NCBI RefSeq assembly: GCF_020523965.1
Contig: NZ_JAJAPX010000003.1
Location: forward strand, 248,001 to 312,000
Direction of reading: 5' to 3'
DNA length: 64,000 bases
Origin: Neotamlana sargassicola
Lineage (GTDB): Bacteria > Bacteroidota > Bacteroidia > Flavobacteriales > Flavobacteriaceae
Positions 32,337 through 41,051 of the stretch are shown piece after piece. The position numbers and the translations under genes are program-made. The notes under the pieces were generated by a model. It saw only the letters and a program-made list of their open reading frames with translations. It searched no databases and had not been told where the DNA came from. Each line of letters opens with the position of its first letter. Position 1 is the first letter of the stretch.

Positions 32337-34874
32337 ATGAAAAAAAAATTACTCTTATTTTCCTTTTTAATGGCAACTGCATGGTTTAGTACACATGCAC
32401 AAAATGTTAATATTCCCGATGCTAATTTTAAAGCGTATCTTGTTGGAGATACAGCAATTAATACTAATAGCGATAGCGAAATTTCTGTTGCAGAAGCGCA
32501 AGCATTTTCTGGTGAATTATTGATTAATGGTTTGTCAATTTCAGACTTAACAGGAATTGAAGCCTTTATAAATATTACACGATTAGATTGTTATAGTAAT
32601 AATTTAACGTCATTAGATGTTAGTAATAATTTAGCATTAACACGTTTACATTGTGGTTCTAATCAAATTGAAACTTTAGATATTAGTGCAAATACATCAA
32701 TTACAGATATACAATGCCATAATAATGGCGTGTTATATGAATTAAACATTGCCAATGGTAATAACAGTAATATTAACTGGATGAAAGCCTATGGTAATAG
32801 CTTATCATGCATTCAAATAGATGCTGGTTTTACGCCACCTGCAGATGCTGGAATATACAGCCAAGGTTGGACTAAAGGTAACTCAGCATTTTATAGTGAA
32901 GACTGTGCTGCGTTAAATCAAGTAGTAAACATCCCTGATGCCAATTTTAAAAACTTTTTAGTAAGTGATAACAGTATCAATTTAAATGGAGATGCTGAAA
33001 TAACGATGGCAGAAGCGCAAGCGACTACAGAGTTAATTATGAACGGTATTGGTATTGCAGATTTAACAGGTATTGAAGCTTTTACTAATTTAACGCGTTT
33101 AGATGTTCCTAATAATAGCTTAACTACTATTGATGTTAGTCACAACTTATCATTAACACGTTTGCATGTTGGTTTCAACAACTTAACAAGTTTAGATATT
33201 CGTTTAAATACAAGTATTAATGAATTGTTTTGTTATGAAAATAGTGCATTAGAGAATTTGTTAATCTCAAACGGAAATAATAGCAATTTCACATACATGA
33301 AAGCGTATAGTAATGCAAGTTTAACATGTATTCAAGTAGATGCAGGCTTTTCTCCACCAGCAAATAGCGGTCAATACGTAGTAGGTTGGACTAAAGATGG
33401 TCAAGCAAGTTATAGTGAAAATTGTATACCAGCAGTTTATTATGTAGATGCCAATGCAACAGGTGCTAACGATGGTAGCTCTTGGGCAGATGCTTTTACA
33501 AACGTAACAGACGCTTTAGCACTTACCAATTTAAATGATGCTGTTTGGGTTGCAAAAGGAACTTATACATTGGCAAATAAAAATACACCAATTGGCGTAA
33601 GTACAAACGAAGTAGATGTTATAGGTGGTTTTGCAGGAACCGAAACAACTTTAGCTGATAGAGTTTTAACAGCTATTCACACTACAAATGCAACCATTTT
33701 TACAGGCGATATTAATGGTGATGATATTGATGGAGATTTTTCATCGAACAAAACTGATAATGCGGAGCGTTTATTTGAAGTAACAGCAAGTGATGTGACT
33801 TTTGATGGGATAATTTTTGAAAATATTTACGATACATCTACATCTGGTGGTGTTGAAGAAAACGGCGTAATCTTTATTCCTAATAGTTCAAGTATTAATA
33901 ACTTAAAAATTAAAAATTCGGTATTCAGAAGTAATTATTCTAATGGTTATTTGCTTAAAATGAGAACATTAAATGGAGGGTTGCTTGTTGAAAACACCAA
34001 GTTTATAAATAACACCATTGTTAATAGGGGATTGGTTTATGTGCAATCTGATAGTACAAACGGCTATATTTTTACACGTTGGGCTAACGTTTTAGTGGCA
34101 GATAACGATATTAATCTTACCGCCTTAGATATTTTCAGATCAGATTGGAATAACGGAAACACTTTAGATGTTGTAATCAATAATAGTACGTTTGTTAATA
34201 ACGACTATAATAGTACCTATGGAAATTCAATTACGGCATCAGGAAACGGAAGTGTTAATTTAAATGTTTATAATTCTATCTTTTGGGAGAATATAGTTAA
34301 TGGAGCAGCAACTACCAGAGATATTTCCAACGGAGCTGAAACAAATTATGATGTTGTTATAGCAAATACTGTAGCAAATGTATCGTCAAACGCTGGAACT
34401 AACGGCTCATTCTCTGCAACAAATGTAACAACCTTAGATCCTGCAACTGATAACTTAAATTTAGATAATGAATATAAGCCAACATCAGCTTCAAATTATA
34501 TTGTAGATCAAGGAGATAATACTTACTACGATGTAGCTTTATTTGGTGATTTAGATTTAGCAGGTAATGATAGAATTTTTAACAGTACAATAGATCTTGG
34601 TGCTTTTGAATATGATTCAACATTAGGAATTACTGATGTGTCTTTAAATACAAATTCAATAAAATTATATCCTAATCCTGTAAAGGACCGAATGTTCGTA
34701 AAATCGAATGAGCAAATAGAGAGTGTGTCTATTTACAATATTAACGGACAATTGCTTAAACAATCTAACAATATAGAAAATGGCATTGATGTATCTGTAT
34801 TACCTTCAGGTTTGTACATGATTTACATCAAGACCTCAAACAATGCTATTAATCAGAAGTTCCTTAAGAACTGA
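32337..34874 (+). CDS. Large T9SS-secreted protein with two leucine-rich-repeat blocks and a parallel beta-helix
   Basis: 845 residues. After the signal peptide (about 1-21) come two homologous blocks of about 175 residues, each opening with VNIPDANFK and a calcium-binding-like Asp/Asn stretch, then leucine-rich repeats (LTSLDVSNNLALTRLHCGSN; LTTIDVSHNLSLTRLHVGFN) and ending in a CIQ-DAGF...GWTK tail. Residues about 370-740 start YYVDANATGANDGSSW and look like a right-handed parallel beta-helix. The end is a T9SS type A sorting domain (IKLYPNPVKDRMFV to NQKFLKN). It is probably surface-exposed and adhesive or matrix-binding; that is inference. Its promoter carries the second LytTR repeat pair. 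Confidence 0.88.
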   Translation: MKKKLLLFSFLMATAWFSTHAQNVNIPDANFKAYLVGDTAINTNSDSEISVAEAQAFSGELLINGLSISDLTGIEAFINITRLDCYSNNLTSLDVSNNLALTRLHCGSNQIETLDISANTSITDIQCHNNGVLYELNIANGNNSNINWMKAYGNSLSCIQIDAGFTPPADAGIYSQGWTKGNSAFYSEDCAALNQVVNIPDANFKNFLVSDNSINLNGDAEITMAEAQATTELIMNGIGIADLTGIEAFTNLTRLDVPNNSLTTIDVSHNLSLTRLHVGFNNLTSLDIRLNTSINELFCYENSALENLLISNGNNSNFTYMKAYSNASLTCIQVDAGFSPPANSGQYVVGWTKDGQASYSENCIPAVYYVDANATGANDGSSWADAFTNVTDALALTNLNDAVWVAKGTYTLANKNTPIGVSTNEVDVIGGFAGTETTLADRVLTAIHTTNATIFTGDINGDDIDGDFSSNKTDNAERLFEVTASDVTFDGIIFENIYDTSTSGGVEENGVIFIPNSSSINNLKIKNSVFRSNYSNGYLLKMRTLNGGLLVENTKFINNTIVNRGLVYVQSDSTNGYIFTRWANVLVADNDINLTALDIFRSDWNNGNTLDVVINNSTFVNNDYNSTYGNSITASGNGSVNLNVYNSIFWENIVNGAATTRDISNGAETNYDVVIANTVANVSSNAGTNGSFSATNVTTLDPATDNLNLDNEYKPTSASNYIVDQGDNTYYDVALFGDLDLAGNDRIFNSTIDLGAFEYDSTLGITDVSLNTNSIKLYPNPVKDRMFVKSNEQIESVSIYNINGQLLKQSNNIENGIDVSVLPSGLYMIYIKTSNNAINQKFLKN

Positions 34875-34901
34875 GTTGGTGTGTAACATCAGCTTTATTT
34901 G

Positions 34902-34928
34902 GCGCTCACTTTTGTGGGCGCTTTTTTT
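34902..34928 (+). terminator. Rho-independent terminator after the T9SS protein gene
   Basis: 8-bp stem GCGCTCAC/GTGGGCGC with TTTT loop and a T-run. Confidence 0.85.
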
Positions 34929-34950
34929 AACCAAGTAATTAAAAAATCAC

Positions 34951-35493
34951 ATGAAACATTTAAAAAACAGCTTATTCGTATTCTTAACAATTTTATTAAC
35001 CGCTTGTTCACTTAATGATGATTCCAATACTTCAGAAAGTAATTTTATTCTGGTAGGAGATTCTTCTTTTGAGATGAAAATGGCTGTAGTAGAGCCATCA
35101 TTTAATTCGGTTTTTTTAAGTATAACCAATAAAACTGAAGCAGAAATTAATGCTTCTTTTTCAGGAACAACCCTAAACAATGTCGACTATTTTTCAGCAA
35201 AAATTAGTCATTCCGACCTTTCTCCAGGAGAAACGTATGACCTAGACGATATTTCAAGTCTTGAATTTATTGTTGATGGAGATATTATTAATTCTGAATT
35301 TGAAAATGGTTTTAGTCAATTTTACAACAGCGGTAGCAATTCAGACTTAGAGGTTATATCTGGTAGTATAACTGTAATAGATTATTCTGTGGATGTTATT
35401 AGTTTATCATTTACATTTAACCGAAATGATGGTACACAAATAACAGGAAGTTATACAGGTAGCTTTTTATACTTTAATGTCGAAGATAATTAA
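34951..35493 (+). CDS. Hypothetical lipoprotein
   Basis: 180 residues, not recognised. The lipoprotein signal ends FLTILLTAC (Cys near residue 19), followed by an Asp/Ser/Asn-rich spacer as in surface lipoproteins of the phylum. The rest is beta-rich: FILVGDSSFEMKMAVVEP, VDYFSAKISHSDLSPGETYDLDD, VISGSITVIDYSVDVISLSFTF and TGSYTGSFLYF, suggesting a single beta-sandwich. It lies after a terminator, so it may have its own weak promoter or be read through from the T9SS gene. Confidence 0.7.
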   Translation: MKHLKNSLFVFLTILLTACSLNDDSNTSESNFILVGDSSFEMKMAVVEPSFNSVFLSITNKTEAEINASFSGTTLNNVDYFSAKISHSDLSPGETYDLDDISSLEFIVDGDIINSEFENGFSQFYNSGSNSDLEVISGSITVIDYSVDVISLSFTFNRNDGTQITGSYTGSFLYFNVEDN

Positions 35494-35512
35494 ATTAAAG
35501 TCTCTTAAAATA

Positions 35513-35547
35513 AAAAAGCGCTTATAAATTTTATAAGCGCTTTTTTT
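35513..35547. terminator. Bidirectional terminator between the lipoprotein gene and dnaN
   Basis: Stem AAGCGCTTATA/TATAAGCGCTT with a 5-base loop, flanked by A and T runs; serves both converging genes. Confidence 0.85.
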
Positions 35548-35568
35548 ATATCAGTAATTAAATTTTTA

Positions 35569-36687
35569 CTAGCTATTAAGCATCACAGGCATTACAAGCA
35601 TAGTAACTTGCTCGCCTTCATCTAAACCATCAACAGGTGTTAAAATACCAGCTCTGTTAGGCATACTCATTTCTAACTGTACATTATCTGAGTTTAGGTT
35701 GTTAAGCATTTCAGTTAAAAAGCGCGAATTAAAACCAATTTGCATATCGTCTCCTTGATAATCGCAAGTTAAGCGTTCTTCGGCTTTATTACTGTAATCT
35801 ATATCTTCTGCAGAAATATTTAATTCTGCTCCCGCAATTTTTAAACGAATTTGGTGTGTTGTTTTATTAGAGAAAATACTAACACGTTTTACTGAGTTTA
35901 AAAACTGATTTCTGTCTATTACTAATTTATTCGGGTTTTCTTTAGGTATTACCGCTTCATAATTAGGGTACTTACCATCAATTAAACGACAAATTAACTC
36001 GGAGTTTTCAAAAGTAAACTTAGCGTTAGAGTCGTTATATTCTATGGTTACTTCATCTTCATTAGTTGCTAAAATTCCTTTTAATAAGTTTAAAGGTTTT
36101 TTAGGCATAATAAATTCTGCAACTTCGTTTGCTTTAATATCTTCTCTAGTATATTTTACAAGTTTGTGAGCGTCAGTTGCTACAAAAGTTAAACCTTCTG
36201 AAGTAAACTGAAAAAATACACCGCTCATTACAGGGCGTAAATCGTCGTTTCCGGCAGCAAAAATAGTTTTACTTATGGCGGTTGCTAAAATATCGCCGCT
36301 TACTACAGTTTTACTTGGGTCTTCTAGTGCTACAGCCTTAGGGAACTCATTTCCATCGGCGTAAGCTAAAGCATATTTACCGTGGTTCGAGCTTATTTCT
36401 ACAGTGTTATTTTCATCGGCAACAAATGTTAAAGGTTGCTCTGGAAATGTTTTTAATGTATCTAAAAGTAAACGGGCTGGTATTGCAACACTTCCTTCGC
36501 TATCGCTTTCTACGTCTAAAATTGAAGACATTGTAGTTTCTAAATCGCTAGCCGAAACGGTTAATTTGTTTCCATCTAATTCAAATAAAAAATTATCTAA
36601 AATAGGTAAGGTGTTAGAGTTGTTAATTACACCTCCAAGAACTTGTAATTGTTTTAATAAATATGTGCTCGATACAATAAATTTCAT
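35569..36687 (-). CDS. dnaN: DNA polymerase III beta subunit (sliding clamp)
   Basis: 372 residues, the usual length. It has three repeated clamp domains and family features such as the start MKFIVSSTYLLKQLQVLGGVI, LPILDNFLFE, FVATDAHKLVKYTRE and the C-terminal MSMPNRAGILTPVDG and MLVMPVML(N), the hydrophobic-pocket region. The protein rings DNA and tethers polymerase III and other clamp users. It is downstream of gldG with 85 bp between, containing a -7 box, so it has at least its own promoter. No nearby dnaA or recF. Confidence 0.96.
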   Translation of the reverse strand: MKFIVSSTYLLKQLQVLGGVINNSNTLPILDNFLFELDGNKLTVSASDLETTMSSILDVESDSEGSVAIPARLLLDTLKTFPEQPLTFVADENNTVEISSNHGKYALAYADGNEFPKAVALEDPSKTVVSGDILATAISKTIFAAGNDDLRPVMSGVFFQFTSEGLTFVATDAHKLVKYTREDIKANEVAEFIMPKKPLNLLKGILATNEDEVTIEYNDSNAKFTFENSELICRLIDGKYPNYEAVIPKENPNKLVIDRNQFLNSVKRVSIFSNKTTHQIRLKIAGAELNISAEDIDYSNKAEERLTCDYQGDDMQIGFNSRFLTEMLNNLNSDNVQLEMSMPNRAGILTPVDGLDEGEQVTMLVMPVMLNS

Positions 36688-36724
36688 GTAATAGCTTAGT
36701 TTTAATTGTAAAATGTACTATTTA

Positions 36725-36732
36725 CAAATATA
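36725..36732 (-). promoter_or_regulatory. Candidate -7 box for dnaN
   Basis: Minus-strand TATATTTG, 37 bp upstream of the dnaN ATG. Confidence 0.55.
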
Positions 36733-36771
36733 TTTCAAAGTGTGTATATTATGAAACAAACTTATTAACAT

Positions 36772-38439
36772 TTAAGCGCTGTAATTACGCTTTCTAATAT
36801 AAGTAAAAAGTATACCAAAAATTGCTAATAAAAGTAGCGGAAGCACTATGTTTATTAGCTGCCACATTGTTTTTTGTTCTGCAATTTTTTCTTGATTTAA
36901 AAATGCAACCGATATTTCTTTGGTACGAATGTTTATAAGTCCGTTATCGTCTAGTAGGTAATTTACTGTATTTAGTAAAAATTCTTTGTTACCGTAAAGT
37001 TTTCCCGTCCATTTATCGAAACCTAATTCTTGCGGTATATTTCTAGAAACATCATTTTTAATAATATTTCCATCTGCAATTACAACCATTTTAGTCGGTA
37101 CACTTTTATTTTTTATTTGTGAAAATGAAAATGGTTTAACTCTATTATTGTAGGCTGAGGTAAACTCACCTTCCAACAATACAGCTAAATTCTGTTTACC
37201 TTTATTAAATGTTGAAGGGTCTTGCTCTTGTGTAACAATGTTTAAACTTATTTCTCTTGGAATTCCTTCTAAACGGGTTAGCGGAGCTGTTTCAAGTAAA
37301 ATGGTTTTTTTTATGCTGTTTTTTAAGGTATCAATTTGGTTGGCAAAGTCAAACTTTACTAAATCTAGGTTGTTAGTAATAGCATGAGTATTGTTACTTC
37401 CAGCCAAAGGCGAATACGGCCAACGTAAATGCTGAAATTGTGAATTACTGCCAGTTCCCATAGCTAGTGTAATAGGAGCAGAGTACAAGGTACTCGTAAT
37501 TACAGGGTTTATACGAACTCCATAATTAAAGAAATAATCGGTTAGCTTTAAATCGCGTCCTACAGCAAAATTTCGCCCTGCATCATTGTACAAACTATCT
37601 TTTTCTATAGCCACTTTGTCAATAAGCCATAAGCTTTTGCCACCATTCATGGTGTATTGGTCTAATACAAATTTTTCTTCTTCTGTAAAAGGCTCTAATG
37701 GTTTTGCAGATATTATTAAATCAAACTGGCTTAAATCTTGTAGTGTTTTTTTCGGGTTTGTAGCTACGCTATCTATGGTAAATGGGGCAATTAAATAATA
37801 TTCACCAATGGTTTTTACAAAATCTGCAATGTATTTATCCTCTAATTGTTTGTTACCTTTTAATATGGCAATTTTTTTGCTTTTGGCTTGTGTAAGTTTG
37901 CTAAAAGCATCGGCGAAAGCGTATTCTAAATGTTGTACCGAATTGGTAACTAATTCCTGTTGCGAAGCACCTATTTTATTTTTTACTAATGGAATAATAA
38001 CTGTTTGCTCATTATAACTAGCTAATGCCCAAGGAAAAATTATGGCTTGCGATGACTTTCCGTTTTCTTGAACGGTAAGTTGCATTGGTGTTAAACCGCG
38101 TTGTGTAAGTTGTTCAATATTTCTGTCGCGGGTGTCTTCATTTTCTAACGGATTTATGAAATTGAAAACAATATTTTTATTTTTCGCTTTAAATTCTTCT
38201 AATAATTCAGTGGTTTCGCGTTGTAATCTTCTAAATTCTGAAGGGAAATCGTTTCCTTCTAAAAAAACATCAATAACTAAAGGCGATTCAATATTGGTTA
38301 CAATATTTTCTGCCGCTTCGCTTAATGTATAACGTTTATCTGTAGTTAAGTCAAAACGTTTGTAAGCTTTGTTTGCAATAAAATTAATGGCAAAAAGTAC
38401 AAATACTAATAATGCTATGTGTTTTATGTTTTTATTCAA
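36772..38439 (-). CDS. gldG: Gliding motility-associated ABC transporter component GldG
   Basis: 555 residues. An N-terminal span (IALLVFVLFAINFIANKAY) starts the protein; the long extracytoplasmic part contains RFDLTTDKRYTLSEAAENIV, typical of GldG, then KKIAILKGNKQLED, and VVIADGNIIKNDV; a C-terminal span (LINIVLPLLLLAIFGILFTYI) with a basic tail closes it. GldG works with GldF (permease) and GldA (ATPase, not in this window) in gliding motility of Bacteroidetes. It overlaps the preceding small gene by 8 bp. Length fits the family. Confidence 0.93.
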   Translation of the reverse strand: MNKNIKHIALLVFVLFAINFIANKAYKRFDLTTDKRYTLSEAAENIVTNIESPLVIDVFLEGNDFPSEFRRLQRETTELLEEFKAKNKNIVFNFINPLENEDTRDRNIEQLTQRGLTPMQLTVQENGKSSQAIIFPWALASYNEQTVIIPLVKNKIGASQQELVTNSVQHLEYAFADAFSKLTQAKSKKIAILKGNKQLEDKYIADFVKTIGEYYLIAPFTIDSVATNPKKTLQDLSQFDLIISAKPLEPFTEEEKFVLDQYTMNGGKSLWLIDKVAIEKDSLYNDAGRNFAVGRDLKLTDYFFNYGVRINPVITSTLYSAPITLAMGTGSNSQFQHLRWPYSPLAGSNNTHAITNNLDLVKFDFANQIDTLKNSIKKTILLETAPLTRLEGIPREISLNIVTQEQDPSTFNKGKQNLAVLLEGEFTSAYNNRVKPFSFSQIKNKSVPTKMVVIADGNIIKNDVSRNIPQELGFDKWTGKLYGNKEFLLNTVNYLLDDNGLINIRTKEISVAFLNQEKIAEQKTMWQLINIVLPLLLLAIFGILFTYIRKRNYSA

Positions 38440-38917
38440 AAGATTGTTCTAATTGATATTGTTTTACAGTAACCACTCTATTATTTTTAAAAACCAACTC
38501 TAAACATTCTTGTGTTTGGTTTAATGCTCCGGGTTTAAAACCAAGATTGTAGTTCCACATTTCTGGTGAATTTGCTTTTATAGAATCGTCCCAACTAAAC
38601 CATTCTGCTTTTCCCAATGCTTGCTCTACATCAATTTTGTTTTTTCCAATAAAAATGCTGTCGTTAACTATATAATTACTCATTTCGTAGCGTAATGCAG
38701 GTTTGTTTTCCCATGCGTTAGCATTAAAATATTTTTCATGATGATAGCTAACAAAAATATTAATAAACGGATAAAAAACATAAAAATATACAATAGGCGT
38801 AAGCGCCAAACTTACGATAACCGTAAGCCATTTACGTTTGTCTATGGTATTAACAAATAACCATGTTAAGGCAAAAACAATGATTAAAAATATTATGAAA
38901 AGAGGAGTGAAAATCAT
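38432..38917 (-). CDS. Membrane protein with BamE/SmpA-like domain, inserted between gldF and gldG
   Basis: 161 residues. Two membrane spans (about 3-22 and 33-55) precede an extracytoplasmic domain with NDSIFIGKNKIDVEQALG, then W-Y and LELVFKNNRVVTV, a pattern of the SmpA/OmlA (BamE-like) fold. The start shares a base with the gldF stop (TAATG) and the stop lies inside the gldG start region, so all three are coupled. In genomes I recall, gldF and gldG are adjacent, so an extra gene here deserves notice. A role in gliding is possible but unproven. Confidence 0.75.
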   Translation of the reverse strand: MIFTPLFIIFLIIVFALTWLFVNTIDKRKWLTVIVSLALTPIVYFYVFYPFINIFVSYHHEKYFNANAWENKPALRYEMSNYIVNDSIFIGKNKIDVEQALGKAEWFSWDDSIKANSPEMWNYNLGFKPGALNQTQECLELVFKNNRVVTVKQYQLEQSFE

Positions 38918-39633
38918 TAGTTTTCTTTACTTATATTAAGTTTGGTTAATAACAAAAATAAAGCGGTAATGCTTAAAAAATAAACCAAGTCTCTGGTGTC
39001 TATTACACCGCGACTCATGCTTTTGTAATGCGCACTCATTCCTAATTGATCTATAAAATTGCTTGTGGTAAAATCTGCAATCCCTTCAAAACCAATAAAA
39101 AATATAAAACAGATAAAAACAGCTATTATAAATGCCACTATTTGGTTTTCAGAGAGGGTAGATGTAAAAATACCAATGGCAGTATAGGCCGCTACTAAAA
39201 ATAATAGGCCAAAATATGAGCCAAGTGTACTGCCAAAATCTAAATTACCAATAGGATTTCCTAAACTGTATACAGTATAAACATATATTAAGGTTGGTAT
39301 AAGCGCAACCAATATTAAAATAAAAGCACCTAAATATTTACCTAAAACAATGTTTAATTTGCTTATTGGTTTTGTAAGTAAAAGTTCCATGGTGCCTTGT
39401 TTTTTCTCATCGCTAAAGCTACGCATTGTAACAGCAGGAATTAAAAAAATAAGTATCCAAGGGGCTAATAAAAAAAACGAAGATAAATCTGCAAAGCCAT
39501 AGTTTAAAACGTTAAACTCACCTTTAAATAACCATAAAAATAGTCCGTTTAAAACCAAAAATATAGCAATTACCAAATAGCCAATGGGCGAAGCAAAAAA
39601 CGTGTTTATTTCTTTTTTTAATAATGCTAGCAT
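38917..39633 (-). CDS. gldF: Gliding motility-associated ABC transporter permease GldF
   Basis: 238 residues with six membrane spans. The start LLKKEINTFFASPIGYLVI and the loop MRSFSDEKKQGTMELLLTKPISKLNIVLGKYLG match ABC-2 type permeases of the GldF kind, with the conserved E-K-GT-E-L coupling segment near residues 75-95. It works with GldA and GldG in gliding. It leads the gldF - small gene - gldG unit. gldA is elsewhere, as is common. Confidence 0.94.
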   Translation of the reverse strand: MLALLKKEINTFFASPIGYLVIAIFLVLNGLFLWLFKGEFNVLNYGFADLSSFFLLAPWILIFLIPAVTMRSFSDEKKQGTMELLLTKPISKLNIVLGKYLGAFILILVALIPTLIYVYTVYSLGNPIGNLDFGSTLGSYFGLLFLVAAYTAIGIFTSTLSENQIVAFIIAVFICFIFFIGFEGIADFTTSNFIDQLGMSAHYKSMSRGVIDTRDLVYFLSITALFLLLTKLNISKEN

Positions 39634-39648
39634 GAAATTATTTTACAA

Positions 39649-39656
39649 CAAATGTA
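39649..39656 (-). promoter_or_regulatory. Candidate -7 box for the gldF unit
   Basis: Minus-strand TACATTTG, 15 bp upstream of the gldF ATG. Confidence 0.55.
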
Positions 39657-39689
39657 GTGTTTTGTTTAATAAAACCTAATTATTGATTT

Positions 39690-39986
39690 TTACTCTAAGC
39701 TTAAAAGTTTTTCTACACTCCAAGCTTTTGGTGGTTTACTAAATAATGGCTTTGTTTTACCCCAAACCTGGCTAAATAAATCGGATTTTCTATAGTTTTC
39801 AAGCGCATCTTCATTCTCCCAATAGCTATATGTAAAAAATACGGTAGGATCGTTTACATCGCGATATAGCTCTAAAAACTGGCAGCCTTCAAAATTTCTT
39901 ATGTCTTGTTTATGGGCGTTAAAATCTTCTAAGAATACCTCAATATTCTGTTTGTAAAACCCCATTTTCACTATACGAATTAACAT
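39690..39986 (-). CDS. Antibiotic biosynthesis monooxygenase (ABM) domain protein
   Basis: 98 residues forming a dimeric alpha/beta barrel of the ABM family. Visible pieces are IRIVKMGFYKQNIEVFLEDF, GCQFLELYRDVNDPTVFFTYSYWENEDALENYRKS and FSQVWGKTKPLF, which match the small 'heme-degrading/ABM' fold. Catalysis needs no metal in this family, but many members have unknown substrates. It is 14 bp downstream of the SAM hydrolase gene and probably cotranscribed. Confidence 0.85.
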   Translation of the reverse strand: MLIRIVKMGFYKQNIEVFLEDFNAHKQDIRNFEGCQFLELYRDVNDPTVFFTYSYWENEDALENYRKSDLFSQVWGKTKPLFSKPPKAWSVEKLLSLE

Positions 39987-40000
39987 AGTATAAATTTTAA

Positions 40001-40894
40001 TTAATATTTGTTGGTATTACTTAAAGCTTGCGGCATATTATCAGGTGTGTTAACCACTTTATTTGGTATAAAATGCACACTAATAGTATTTAAAGGTTCT
40101 AGGCCTAAAAGGGTAGAAGCACTGCCAACAGTTGCCGGATTACTTTTATAAACGGCAATTTCCAAAAAGTCACCAGAATTAAAAACAACAAGACGTTTGC
40201 CTTCGTCGTTTCGCTTATTTTCAGCAATGTCAAAATTTACAATATCACTATATTTTTTATAAATCTTTTTAAATTTATAATGACGTGCCGAAATTTCGAA
40301 AGCTCTACCTTTTTGAATGGTTTCAAAAAAGCTTCGTTTTATGTTCGTTACAACATTCCCGTAATTATCAATGTAAATAACACTACCAATAATTTGTGTT
40401 TTATCTTCATTAACGTAAGGCACAATATTCTTTATTGGTTTTATTTCATTAATAGATTTCCCAATAACCTCAAGAGTACCACCTCGTGCAATATGGCAAG
40501 CTACTTTTACAAACACATCGAGCACCGGGAAACTAGAAGTTAGCTTATCATGTATATTAATTTCTACAATTTTTTCAGGAGCTATTTCGGCGCAAATCAT
40601 GCTCATTATACCATTATTAGCGCAAATAAAATAATGGTCGTCTAGTTTTATAGCAATGTGTTTATTTTCTTCATTTAACTCAGAATCTATACCAATAATA
40701 TGTATAGTTCCTTTAGGAAAACTGCTATAAGCATTCTGTATAATATAAGCCGCTTCTGGAATATTAAATGGCGATACTTGGTGAGAGATATCAACAATTG
40801 TAACATCAGGCAACTCACTGTAAATTGCGCCTTTTGTCGCACCAGTAAAGTAATCTTTAGCACCAAAATCGGTGGTTAATGTTATAATTGGCAT
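40001..40894 (-). CDS. S-adenosylmethionine hydrolase (DUF62, SAM hydroxide adenosyltransferase)
   Basis: 297 residues. The N-terminal TLTTDFGAKDYFTGATKG and VDISHQVSPFNIPEAAYI, then FICANNGIMSMI and the second-domain segments IDNYGNVVTNIKRSFF and SNPATVGSASTLLGL match the SAM hydroxide adenosyltransferase/halogenase superfamily; without the Ser-rich halide site it should split SAM into adenosine and methionine. It leads a two-gene unit and diverges from phoH. The physiological role in Bacteroidetes is unclear. Confidence 0.9.
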   Translation of the reverse strand: MPIITLTTDFGAKDYFTGATKGAIYSELPDVTIVDISHQVSPFNIPEAAYIIQNAYSSFPKGTIHIIGIDSELNEENKHIAIKLDDHYFICANNGIMSMICAEIAPEKIVEINIHDKLTSSFPVLDVFVKVACHIARGGTLEVIGKSINEIKPIKNIVPYVNEDKTQIIGSVIYIDNYGNVVTNIKRSFFETIQKGRAFEISARHYKFKKIYKKYSDIVNFDIAENKRNDEGKRLVVFNSGDFLEIAVYKSNPATVGSASTLLGLEPLNTISVHFIPNKVVNTPDNMPQALSNTNKY

Positions 40895-40932
40895 GTGTAA
40901 AATTGTTGATATGTTTTTAGTAAACGGTCTCT

Positions 40933-40940
40933 CAAATTTA
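40933..40940 (-). promoter_or_regulatory. Candidate -7 box for the SAM hydrolase gene
   Basis: Minus-strand TAAATTTG, 38 bp upstream of the ATG at 40894. Confidence 0.5.
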
Positions 40941-40942
40941 TG

Positions 40943-40950
40943 TATTTTTG
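40943..40950 (+). promoter_or_regulatory. Candidate -7 box for phoH
   Basis: TATTTTTG, about 100 bp upstream of the phoH start; nearly back-to-back with the opposite box at 40933. Confidence 0.4.
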
Positions 40951-41051
40951 AGAAGTATCACTTAGTTTTACAAAACTAATAAATCATTTGGTCTGATTTG
41001 GAATTTATTTTTAAATAATCAGAACGAATTTTAAAACCTAAAATTACACTT

